Origin: Aotearoamyces nothofagi
Taxonomy: Eukaryota; Ascomycota; Leotiomycetes; Leotiales; Tympanidaceae
Direction: 5' to 3'
DNA: 64,000 nucleotides
NCBI GenBank assembly: GCA_015345905.1
Contig: JADDTR010000009.1
Coordinates: 434,001 to 498,000 of the forward strand
Position numbers and translations under genes: made by a program. The notes beneath the pieces were generated by a model. The model was given only the letters and a program-made list of their open reading frames with translations. It searched no databases and was not told the origin of the DNA. Below, piece after piece: positions 46,101-56,425 of this stretch. The stretch's first letter is position 1. Each line of letters starts with the position of its first letter.

Positions 46101-47550
46101 TTGTTGCTGTCCGTCGACGCGCACATGGTCGAACTGTTACAATTCATGGTTTTGATGGTTCGGATCGAGACGAACACCTTCAATCAGAAGCTCTGGTTTG
46201 CCTAAAAGCCTCGATAGTAAAATACGTCACTCAATGGTTTAACCTCGTGGTCAGTACTGATGGGACTCCGGATTCTGATACTGTGGACATTGTCATCTCA
46301 GACGAGTCAGTATTCTTAGAACCGTCCTTTGTTCCGAGGAGAGACTTCATAAATGAAGCCACGTCTCTTATAATATTATGCAGCAACCAGTCACAAAGGG
46401 ATATGTATGCTTCTCGGATGGATACGGGCGCCATTGTCGAGTTTGTAAGCAAGCCGTGTGGCCCCCACAGGCTGGCGAAAGCGCTATTAAATTGCCTGGA
46501 CAAAGAGGATAGTTTCACCAACGAACAATTGGTACAAGGACATAAGAGAAAAAGCTTCTCAGAAATCAACGGGGAGATCCCTAATCAGAGCAGGCAGCGA
46601 GCCATCATCGCCGAGGGTAGCTCTTCCTCCATAGCTTCCTCGGGATCTGTAGTGAGTGCAAAGGCCAGTAGTACAGCAAGCTTACTAGGGAACCTACAAT
46701 CAGCAATAGGATATGCTCCCGCACCGTCAAATTTTCAAGTCAAAACAGGCGCCAATTCTATTACTAGGCCACCTCTTCCTCATCACCCGTCTTCTGGGTC
46801 AGACGTGGGCATGATGTCCGTCGATTCCATAGATTCGTTTAGCGATGGTACATACAGCAAAGTGGATAGATGTCAAGTAACCGCGCATTCATCAGCAAGT
46901 TCAACGGCAACAGTACTTCACGTAGCCAACGAAATACCTAAGGCTCTGGGCAGCCAGTCGTGTGCGGACCAGCACAGTTCTTTGAAGCCCGGACCGAAAA
47001 TGCTATTAGTAGAGGTAGTCCAATCTTTCAAAGCAAATTCAGTTCCGAGAAATGCTAACCTTGAGGTAGGATAATCCTGTCAACATGATGCTATTAGCAA
47101 CATACATGAAGAAAAACAAGTGGGACTTTGAGAGAGGTGAAAACGGCCTGCTAGCCCTGCAAGCATTTCAAAAAAGACCAGAAGGATTCGATGTCATCTT
47201 TATGGGTATGTTTATTTCTCGCATCGCTGGTTTACCGAATCAACTTTTGGGTCTAACTCGTAATCGTAGATGTTTCCATGCCCGTCATGACCGGATATGA
47301 ATCAACACGTGCGATACGTGCCGTAGAATGCGAGCGACGAGAGGCAAATGCAAAGGCGGGCATTATGAGAGAAGTACCACCAGCTCTGATCATCGCATTG
47401 ACTGGATTCTCATCCCAGAAAGACCAAGAGGCGGCATTTGAAAGCGGTGTGGATATATTCATGACGAAACCAGTCAGGTTTAAGGAGGTGGGCAAGATTT
47501 TGGAGAGCTGGAAGAAGAGCGCGTATCCGGATGATCCGGACGTCTTATAA
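43185..47550 (+). CDS. Hybrid histidine kinase with GAF domain and C-terminal receiver
   Basis: A cytosolic two-component sensor that autophosphorylates on His and passes phosphate to its own receiver and then to an Hpt protein. Five exons, 43185-43258, 43315-45835, 45896-47014, 47070-47205 and 47270-47550, sum to 1,377 codons (1,376 residues). The N-terminus RETFRAREVYRYYQP is followed by a GAF domain (about 60-215). The H-box is NVSHELRSPLHG (His near 644). The ATP-binding domain shows the N-box NLFGNALKYT, the G1 box DSGQGM and the G2 box GTGLGMS. The receiver begins LLVEDNPVNMM, has its phospho-Asp codon split by the fourth intron (FM|DVSMPVMTG) and ends with the conserved Lys in MTKPVRF. 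No membrane segment is seen. The signal sensed is unknown; I do not assign a fungal HHK group. Confidence 0.92.
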
Positions 47551-48212
47551 GCAGTAATTCGGTTTTATGTGAATTAGGCTACGAAGGCGTTATCAGGCGG
47601 GGCATACCCATAAAGGTTGGATCGGAGCATATCAAGGTGTCTGCATTAGTACGGAAGAGGAGAGGAGTTTTTTGATCTGGAGTCGTGATGGCTTTTTATA
47701 TTAGATGTTGATAGTTTTCGTTTTCTCCACGAATTCAAGACTCTCATTTTCAAATTAATTGCATTTGATAATAACGCAATGTCTTTAACTCTACACTCTT
47801 TGAGAATGGTCAGAGTTCTTAATAAAGTCATGACTCTAGGGGCTATTGACCGCCGAATTTGGGGGGTTCGACCCGCTGCTTTTAATCTCGTGGTCCGAAG
47901 CAGCTTCCTGTATTCCGAAAACCAATCTTTGAATCCAAGCTCTCACAATGGAGAAGCCCCCAAAAATAGCAGCCTCCTGTTCAAGAGGAGTAGGCACCAT
48001 TGTTCCTTCTAAGCGCTTTCGACATGCTTCTCGACCCTATAAGGTACCGTCACCCTTTCATATCCAGCGGCATCCTCGATACCTACTCCCTCCTGGTCCT
48101 CCGGTACAATACTTAAGTACCTCTCGTCAACTATTTCTCAGGATACAGATCAAACCTCCGCTGAAGTGCCGTCTTCCGCAATCGGTCCCTATTGGCATAG
48201 GACGCGACTGGA
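47551..48212. other. Region between the histidine kinase and the recombinase relic
   Basis: About 660 bp. If the relic belongs to a Starship-like element, the element's 5' boundary should lie here. I see no clear direct or terminal repeat. A plus-strand frame from 47948 (95 codons) has no recognisable motif. Confidence 0.4.
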
Positions 48213-49100
48213 AATATGGCAGTCCAAAAGGCTAGAAGGGTAGCTAATACAAAGCCGCCTGAATACTATCAGAAACGCAGTGAACAACATGCTACACAAG
48301 GTGTTGTGAAGAAAATGCACGCTCCAGCGACTAAGAATAACATTGCTAGAATCAAAGCAAAATGGACCAGGTAGGAATAGACATACCTCTTCATAGATTA
48401 ACGCTGAGGTCTGTCTGTACTATAGGTATTGTTCATCTCAGAAGAGAAACCGGCTCGAATTTCTAAAAAAAATGCCGAGAAGGCAGACATTAAGACCTTC
48501 CTCGAATGGATGCTGGATCATTATCCGAGGATAGACAAGCAGAGTACCTTGAAAACATACTGGAGGGAATTCCAGCAACTCCGCCAGCAGTGTATTGGTC
48601 GCAGCCTAATTGCCAGGGTCAAGGAGGAAAAACTGGATGTATAAAATCCTCGTTGTTAATTTGGTAAAGAGAGGTTGCTAATACATCTTAACTATAGTTT
48701 ATCAACGGACACCTGACGACTGTATACGAGCTCGACACTTCTACGCACGAGAAACCAGTAGTAAATGTAGATGATATCTATCTCCTCCTCTACTACCTCT
48801 AGGACTCAGATACTTCAGCATTCCCGGACGGACGCCAGCGATTGCAAATTGCTTTCCTAATGCTCCTCTGTGCCTATATAGCGTCTCGGCCCGGTGCACT
48901 TGTCTACGTGGCAAGGAACGTCGAGGTACCGAAGAACCCGTACATCGTGGATGATAATGATTCAGGATAAGTCGAAGAACAATGAACGGGAATGGGGCTG
49001 CAAAGGTGGACGAGTAGAAAACATATTTTTAAATGTCCCTATTGGAACCTATCAGGTGGCTTTCTTATTCGGGTGCTTCGTCGCGGAGACGAGGCCAAAG
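48213..49100 (+). pseudogene. Decayed DUF3435 tyrosine recombinase (Starship captain-related)
   Basis: Fragments of the fungal DUF3435 tyrosine-recombinase family lie in order on the plus strand. First comes a basic N-terminal exon starting at 48213, with a plausible intron after KAKWTR. Then come TFLEWMLDHYPRIDKQSTLK, the block ELDTSTHEKPVVNVDDIYLL near 48730-48785, and SRPGALVYVARN near 48885-48920, which carries the Arg expected of the recombinase core. The reading frame is broken at several places, and the catalytic C-terminal half fades out before the convergent gene at 49039. DUF3435 proteins act as the captain genes that mobilise Starship DNA transposons and sit at the 5' end, facing the cargo. 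This orientation fits the genes that follow, but the ends of any element were not found. Confidence 0.78.
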
Positions 49101-50973
49101 TAGAAAGATTGCCAGATTCCCTATACCCTTTTCTCCGTTTCATTACCCGTGTTTTCCCATCCATGACCCTCTTAGCTAGTGGCTTTGCTGCTGATCGTGT
49201 GTTTTTTGGTTTGGAGTGGCGAATGCTAGCCGCAGTGACCTCAGAGCCATTTGTTATTGACGGTTGAGAGGGAAGGGGCTCTCCAATTGATGGTGCAGCA
49301 GCGACATCAGATGAGTCCTTAGGAGAGACGGAGTTCTGGTCAAGGCGTTTAAGCCGCTTAGAAGCCCGTCGGCCGTTTATTGACTCTTGGAAGCCGCGCT
49401 TGAGCTGGCTCTCGCGTCCTTGAGCAAAGGGAGTACGTGTTCTGCGGTCTGAGAATGAGTTGCTCTCACCATCCCGCCTCTGTCGCTTTGGTACTCGTTC
49501 TTCATTAGACTGACTGGCGCGATCGCGCTTGGGTCTTTGCTTGATGTCATTCCGTCCGTTTGGGTCGTTCTCTGCTGCCTTTGCTTCATTCAACTCGAGC
49601 TCGATTAAGGGGATTTGCTGTAGGATCCATCGCAACAATATGCCACGGCGCTCTGCATCCTCCTTGGCGCTCCCGTAACTCTTTTTCCACTTAGCATCAT
49701 TTGTGACTTGAGATAGCTGAGTCTTCTCAAAGAATTCGTGGACGAGGTCATTTCGTCTCTTGATCGATTCAAGCGACATTAGTGCCGCGTCCAGTTCGAA
49801 TTGGGCTGCTGCTAGCCGTTCTCGAGACTCGCGCTGGGAGAGGTCAGAGCGTCCTGGACTAGTGATGGCTTCTTCTGCCAACATCACGGCCGATCTCGCG
49901 GATTCTACAGCCTTCTCAGCCCGCTCTTGTTCACTTGCGTGCTGAAATGCAGAGTCGATATTGCATATGAACTCCTCTGTCTCAGATGGTCTCAGTACAT
50001 TTGAGTCCACGAGCTCCTTCCAGGCTTCGTCGTACTTTGACTGAAGACGCTTGACGATTCTCATATCTTTAGCATATTGCCAGTACTCGTAGTCAAGAAA
50101 TTCAATCCACGTCGTCAATTTATCTTGTCGCTCCAGATTTTCGTCGAGTTGGAACGACCGCGTAAATCCATATTGTTCCAGTCGGTGCCTGACCGCCTGA
50201 GCATATTTGGGAAAATTGTGCGCCCCGTCTCTGTAAAGTTGCTGAGACTCGCAAAATCCTCGCCATCTACCCAATTGTGACCTAAACACCTTCCAAACCC
50301 TCTTCCCCTCTGCGTCTCCATTGTGACGCTGCCAATACGAGAAAATATCACGGTACTCTCCTGGATCATCTAGAATATCACGCCCTAGGTCGACCGGGTG
50401 TGAGGGTCGGCCGCCTTCTCTGACGAGTGCATTGTAGCATTCTATCTCTTCTTCTTCATCAAGACGAGCGTCCCTCTCATCATCTATAGACATGGTAGTT
50501 TCCCGGCTGCTGAAGCGAAGGCGCAGAGGGTCTACGTTCCCGTTTTCGTCTAAATGCCATCGCAAGCGAGGGCGCAGAGGGTCTATGTTCCCGTTTTCGT
50601 CTAAATGCCCTCGTTCCCGTTGTCTATCTGCGGATACATGCTGAAGGCGAGTCGTAAGATCGTCAAGGTCAATCGATCGAGACTGCGGGCCAGTTCGTGC
50701 TCTATCACGATAGTTAGAGGAGGATTAAAGATAGTTGAGACGGAGTAAATTGCCTGACCTCAATCTTTGAAGGAGATCTTGGTCTTTCCTTAGGTTCTCG
50801 GGGTCCTCCACTATAATGAGTCTGTGTATGAATCTCAGCAACTCTAGAGCTTATAAAATTCAGAAAGGTCCTGACCGTCCGTTGGCTTCGAGATAGTAGT
50901 CTAGCTCTGCGTTACTATAAGCAGCGAGATCGCGAGTGAATAATTTCGCGGGTTGGGGCAGAATAGACGCCAT
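49039..50973 (-). CDS. Unknown 607-residue protein with basic, chromatin-protein-like tail
   Basis: I do not recognise the family. Exons 50973-50876, 50821-50759 and 50701-49039 sum to 608 in-frame codons. The N-terminal half (about 130-290) is rich in Trp and aromatic residues and probably globular (SYWQRHNGDAEGKRVWKVFR, then FLDYEYWQYAKDM). A long helical segment follows (about 290-400). The last 170 residues are basic, with several nuclear-localisation-like clusters (KRLKRL, KRRKGY) and an AT-hook-like end, RRSTRIRKPP. Near residues 80-115 a 17-residue unit, HLDENGN(I/V)DPLR with flanks, is duplicated in tandem (DNA copies at 50521-50558 and 50572-50609). It is divergent from the FHA kinase with 409 bp between starts, suggesting joint regulation. 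Its 3' end overlaps the edge of the DUF3435 relic. Confidence 0.72.
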
Positions 50974-51382
50974 ACTGACGATGTTGATATGAGGTTGGTG
51001 AGAGTTGAGAGGGGGTGAAGAGTGCTGCCTGGCGCTGGCTGCTGCTGGCGGGAAAACGATCTTCCGATGTGGTGCTACGTTGCATTGATATGAGTACGAG
51101 AGCACACCAATTAATACCCTGGGCCAATGGCGAGTTTTGTCATACCGAGTATGATACAGCGCAACATCTTCCAGCCAATACAAACTGGTCGTTGTCACTG
51201 CAACGCCAACAAGGCGCTTAGCCAGCCCACGATTGGATCTCAGGTGTCCATTGGTGATGCATCTTGCTACCAACCCAGCCCTCAGTTAATCTGTAGAGGG
51301 CTTATATATAGTACCAAGGCAACTCAATAATAACCATCACATTACTCGCTCTGTTGCTTCATTGAACCCAACTGTTGCAATA
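50974..51382. promoter_or_regulatory. Bidirectional promoter of the unknown gene / FHA kinase pair
   Basis: 409 bp between two start codons on opposite strands. No coding frame with a motif. Shared regulation is inferred from geometry alone. Confidence 0.45.
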
Positions 51383-53559
51383 ATGGAAGACCCAAATTTA
51401 ATCGCCTGCTTGCGTCCTGAAATGCCTGAAAAAGAAGACCCTAAGACTTGGGAAGCGATTCGGATGAATCTATTGCAACCTCTCCCGTCACGATCAAGTC
51501 GCAGTACCCGAGAGTCGACAGCTTCACTAGAGGACGAAGGGGACGATGCTCAAGGCAACAACCCTTATCTAGAAATCCCACTGACCTTCAGCTCTGGACC
51601 GAAAGGCAGCCGCGGAATTGAGTTTGGAACCCATCCAGGGTGCGATATCGTTCTGCCGAGGTGGCTCGAGTTGATCAGTCGTGTCCATTGTGCCATTACG
51701 TTTGATGACCAGCGACGACTGATCCTGCGAGACTTTTCAAGGCGCGGTACCTTCGTCGAATATAACGGCAAGGGAGGCGAGTTACGCCGCACGCGCATCA
51801 CCTGTGACGACAGCGGACGTCAGATACTACACCATTTCAAGTGGATCCTCGGCGGCCACATAGTCCCTAGACTGACCGAAACCATCGTTATCGGAATCCA
51901 GGGTATCAGATTTCAGATAAAGGTTCCAAAGCATGATGAGAACCCGTCATTGTATAATGCCAATGTTGATCGGTTCCTTCGGGAGGTAGAGGCAAATGAA
52001 GAACTCCCTCTCGGCAGACTTGGGATTGATAGTACAACCTCAACTGCACCAGCTAGTGGAGCAATCACCCCTAGCCACGATCCAATCCGCCTCGAGCTAG
52101 AGACGCTAGGCGCGGGGGGCTTCGCGGTTGTCCAGCGGGCCTGGGATGTCAGCACGGGGGAGGAGATTGCGTATAAGGAGCCTCTCAACAAAAGAATGTT
52201 CACGCGGAAGACGCGGGAGACAGAGAATGGGCGGAAGGCGAGGGAGGAGGTGTTGGAGGCGTGGGAGAAGGAAGCCGATATTATGAGGCAAATCTCGCAT
52301 GTCAGCTGATGAACCTACTCCTTTAAGTAGATATTTTCCGCTAACGTCTTACTAGGACCATGTTGTTAAGCTCTTGGATGTCAGATCTGATCCGTGGCCT
52401 CGATTATCTCTTGAATACGTTCCGTACGGATGTCTCCAAGAACAGCACGAGCAGGCAAATTTTTCAATCGAGGAGTGCTTGACGATTCTTTGTCAAGGAC
52501 AGTCAGCTTTAGCGTACCTTCATGGACGTAATATCGTGCATCGAGACATCAAGCCAGGAAATATTCTTGTCAAGCATCGATACCCTCTCTACATCAAGTT
52601 TGGAGACTTCGGTCTGGCAAAGGAAGGCAGCAGCTTGACAACAATTTGCGGATCAGCGACTTACCTTCCCCCCGAGATTGCCAGATACTTATGGAGTCCC
52701 GAAGGCGTACCGAGAGAGAAATACAAAAGCGCCGTTGACATCTGGTCTCTTGGCGTCATTATCTTGAAATACGCCTACCGACTTCCTTCTCCCGGCAGTG
52801 GTATAGGAGTGGGTTGGTGCCAACAAATCGTCGATATGGTTCAAACACGACACAGCGGGCTGGGGGATGAACAGGAACACCTCATTGACTTCTTGTCGAC
52901 TGCTATGTTGGTCATGGATCCGAAGGGGCGGCGCTCAGCCCAGTATTGTTACGAGGAAGCACTGCGGCTTCCCGTCCCATCCCAAGACCGTTGTCTAACC
53001 CCTACGCCGGCTTTCTATGGCGCCGAAGATGCACCAACAGTGGTCTACGACCCTGTTGAAGAGGAAGGTTTTGCAGGTCAAACCAACCAACCAGTCTCGT
53101 CAAATGTAAGTATTGAGGCTCTTTTACTCCCAAGACAAAGTCGGACAAGAGCTGAATAGACTGCCTCTTTAGAGCTATCTAATCCGGGACGAAGCCCTCT
53201 CTCCTGAATCCACCAGGCAAAGCTCCCAGCACGAAGATTCAATTCGCTCGGATGAGACCCGTGTCAGGTCAGAAGCCCCGCCTCCGGAATCGTATACGTC
53301 GCGAAAGAGGTCAACGCGGTCATCGACCTCTTTATCGTCAGGTAGAAGATACACTAAGCGCAACAGAGAGGCGGCCAGCTCCAGCAGGCGTTCACGACGT
53401 GTCGAATCTGAACCAGTGATAGACTTGTTTGGCGATGACTGGTTACAGGATCCGAATTGTGTTGGGTCCTCTGTTGCTGCAATGGGAGAGGAGGACCCAT
53501 CCGAATTGAGTAGCTGGGAGAACTTGACGACAGAGCCTTCCGTGGAATATGTCCCATGA
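51383..53559 (+). CDS. FHA-domain serine/threonine protein kinase
   Basis: Three exons, 51383-52300, 52356-53105 and 53173-53559, join in phase 0 to give 684 residues. An FHA phosphothreonine-binding domain (about 60-190) shows the arginine/serine/histidine signature ISRVHCAI and the RDFSRRGTFVEYNG loop. The kinase domain follows: Gly-loop LGAGGFAVVQ, probable ATP-binding Lys in EIAYKEP, catalytic loop HRDIKPGN, DFG in FGDFGLAKEG, and PPEIA in place of APE. The domain order is that of Rad53/Chk2-type kinases, but the partner gene and context are different. The C-terminus is Ser/Arg-rich and then acidic. The start is the ATG at 51383; a frame opening slightly upstream relies on a TTG. A second frame continues past the stop to about 53701 with plausible acidic coding sequence, so the C-terminus may be truncated in this copy. 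Confidence 0.85.
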
Positions 53560-53701
53560 AGGATACCGAAGGATACCGGCGCCGGTGGATGAGCAGAACG
53601 GTTCCTACGATCCCTATCTTATTCAAGGCTGGGACGCTGTTGCTCTCGACGACGATATAGTCGTCGACACTAGATCCCAAGGTGGGGTAGAAGGTGCTTA
53701 G

Positions 53702-56425
53702 ATAAATAGCGACGATTATACTGCAGCACGTCTACTTTATACAATATATAAAGGCGGACGTCTCTGAGTCTTGTTTATTTAATATTCCTGTTAAAATATA
53801 GCTATTCAGCACCTAACCTTGCGAACGAGTACGTGTTTAGCGAGTATATAGTACCAGTTTATAGTCAATTAAGTCAACTTATCTCTTGCTCTCTATCCCC
53901 TCTAGTAGGGAATCGAGGGTGGTGGGTGCCATATCTCTTGTATAAGTCTGGTTATACAACGGATACAGCTAGTTTTAAGTGAAATGATATATTTAATAAG
54001 AAAGAGAGTCTAGTTAGATAAGAATAAAAGATTGTAAATTAAGAAAGAGTATTAGAAAAGATTAAAAGAAATAAAAAAATAAAGAAGAGAGATAAAGAAG
54101 AGATTTTATAAATAGTTAAAAAGTAGCAGCTTTATAAAGTAAGATACTATATCTTTTAAAGATATATACTATATACTATACTATAGAAGACAGTATATTA
54201 TCAATAATATTATAGAGAAAGAATAATAAGATAGCAAATTTGAACAATAATCTTTATTTTATATAGCTCTTCTATCTATAATTTAAAAGGCTAGAATAAT
54301 AATTAAACAAAGAGGTAGATTACTAGTAGATTATTTATCATATAAGTATATATTTTATTCAGATATTATAGAATAGTACAGTATATACATCTCAGATATA
54401 TTATATCTATTATTTGTCCAGTGATTGGACGACCTGTTGAATTGCAGGTTTGTGAGTAGCATGAATCCCGAATCAGCCAAGCCCTCCTACCAACTCTCCA
54501 TAAGGGCATTTTTAAATTTGCAATAGGAAATCGCATTTTATCGAATAAGCTAGACTGTAAGCGTTCGTAGACATATCAAGATCTCATTCCACTCCTTCAA
54601 TTCAATTGCAGCCATCGGCCGGATTGCCTGGCTCCTGTTACCCTCCCTTGCTGTCGTCTCTGTCTCACGGAGGATTGGGAGGCGATGGAAGACAGCTCCG
54701 ACGTCTATCGACAGCAGGTTTTGACTCATGTGTCTCGAAACAGTTACCCTCCCCTTCCAGACAACGTTTAATCTATATTGACAGCTAACTGGTGCTCATG
54801 TTGACCAACTTCGGGTGCGATTGCCAAGGGATAGTAAGGCATGCGAAAAAGGGTAGAATCTCGCTAGGCTTTGTACAGTACAAGCTGCAAGGGAACCCGA
54901 TAGGCATCCCTGCAAGGCGCGGAGGGTGTTTGGTCCGTAGTTCTAGCTTCATGGTTCCCCGCAAAAAAGCTGGCTATTCCTTTCTGCCGGGAGGAATGAT
55001 GTAAGAACATGCGAGCAGTCACTATTTCATCTGTCTCTGTGTCTTTCCTTCATGCAGGACATGGTCTTAAGTTCCGGTCGCTTGGCATGGTTAATGATCC
55101 TGCCGCTGGATATATATGTATCAATATATAACGCTATATCAATATAGTTATATATAAATGTGTGTATATATATAGGATCTCTAGGACCGTCTCTCCAGCC
55201 TCTGTAAACTCGGGAAAGTTTGCTCCCTATCTGATGTTACTATAGCAAGCCTGATTAGGTAGGTGGAACGTCCATATGGACCGGGGGGTATAATATTCGG
55301 CTTTCAGCCGGAAAGTGATTCGTACGGAGTACAATCCAAGCCGAGCCATAAGCTCGCGCATAAGGAAAGATACTACGAAGAATGGTAACGCCCACCAACA
55401 CAGAAGGCAAGATACTACGAAGAATGGCAATGCTCACCGGCGCCCCCCTGTGAGATGCGGTGACGCCGATTGTCCGGCTGTCCGTTCGTGGATGGATAGC
55501 CCATCCCATGACCCGTTTCCTGGCCATGTGTGATCACGGTGGTGCCACGCAACGCAGAGCCTCAGCTCGCAGCTGAAATGACACGGGCGGTAGTGCAGTG
55601 TGGCCAAGGCTGAAACGGCGAATTGCAAATCACGAAATGCGAATGCATGTGATCAGTGATTCTTATGCGTTGGCAAGCAGCGCTTATCGTCGCCAGCTTC
55701 GTAGCCATTTCCCTGTAGAAATCACGTCAAACCTTCCTGTTGTCTGGATGGAAGGGTATGTCCTGTACTGCGCATTCGTGGGGGCACCCGCGTTCAACCT
55801 GATCACAAGACAGAAGCCCGATGGACGTCACATATGCCATGATAGGCTTCAGCGGAGGATGCAAGTCGGGACGATATGCGGGACGGGACGAGGCCAACTT
55901 TGCATTGCAGGCAAGGCTAATGGTGTGAGATGTGGCGGATGTCTCCTACCCTGCATCTAAATTTCGCCGCTTTTATTCTCCTTGCAAATGGGCAGCGGTT
56001 GGGTTTCATTTCTGTAGCCGGTGACCTCATGGTTTAGCTCAGAGTATATGCCGCGGGATAGATTCTGCATACAGCTACAGGGCATACAATCCTCAATAAT
56101 GTCGTGCAAGAGAATCGATTTACTATTTGTCGCTGATACCGCTGGCAGGGCATCGTCGACAAGACAACAAAGTTCCAGTAGATAAGGTATCATCATGTCC
56201 GCGAATAAGCATTCGATATCGCCATTATTCTTTCCCGACCTAATTCAACAGTCTTAACCTTGTCCTGATTATCAATCCCGCTCTAATGGAGACAACGAAT
56301 GAAAGTCTGCCCTGATACGTGGCCTCTACCATCGATGTCCTTGCCATGCATTCTCCGTGTCCATAGAGAACGGGGTTGTGTTGCTATAACGCCGCTCAAG
56401 TCGTCTTAAGAAGGTGTCCAGTAGA
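53702..56425. other. 2.7-kb gene-free region with a strongly AT-rich core
   Basis: From about 53760 to 54420 the DNA is mostly A and T, with long purine runs such as agaaataaaaaaataaagaag. No coding frame is present. This is the composition left by repeat-induced point mutation of old repeats, though no repeat family can be recognised. The flanks contain a duplicated word, agatactacgaagaatgg, at about 55368 and 55410. No gene is supported in 54450-56425; a 120-codon plus-strand frame at 55598 has no motif. Confidence 0.55.

Noticed and set aside
47860-47880. ggttcga word resembling a tRNA B-box
   Set aside because: No A-box, acceptor stem or cloverleaf could be formed around it; the same holds for similar words near 1975 and 61636.
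51362-51382. Upstream TTG start for the FHA kinase
   Set aside because: A normal ATG follows at 51383 and the FHA domain begins well after it.
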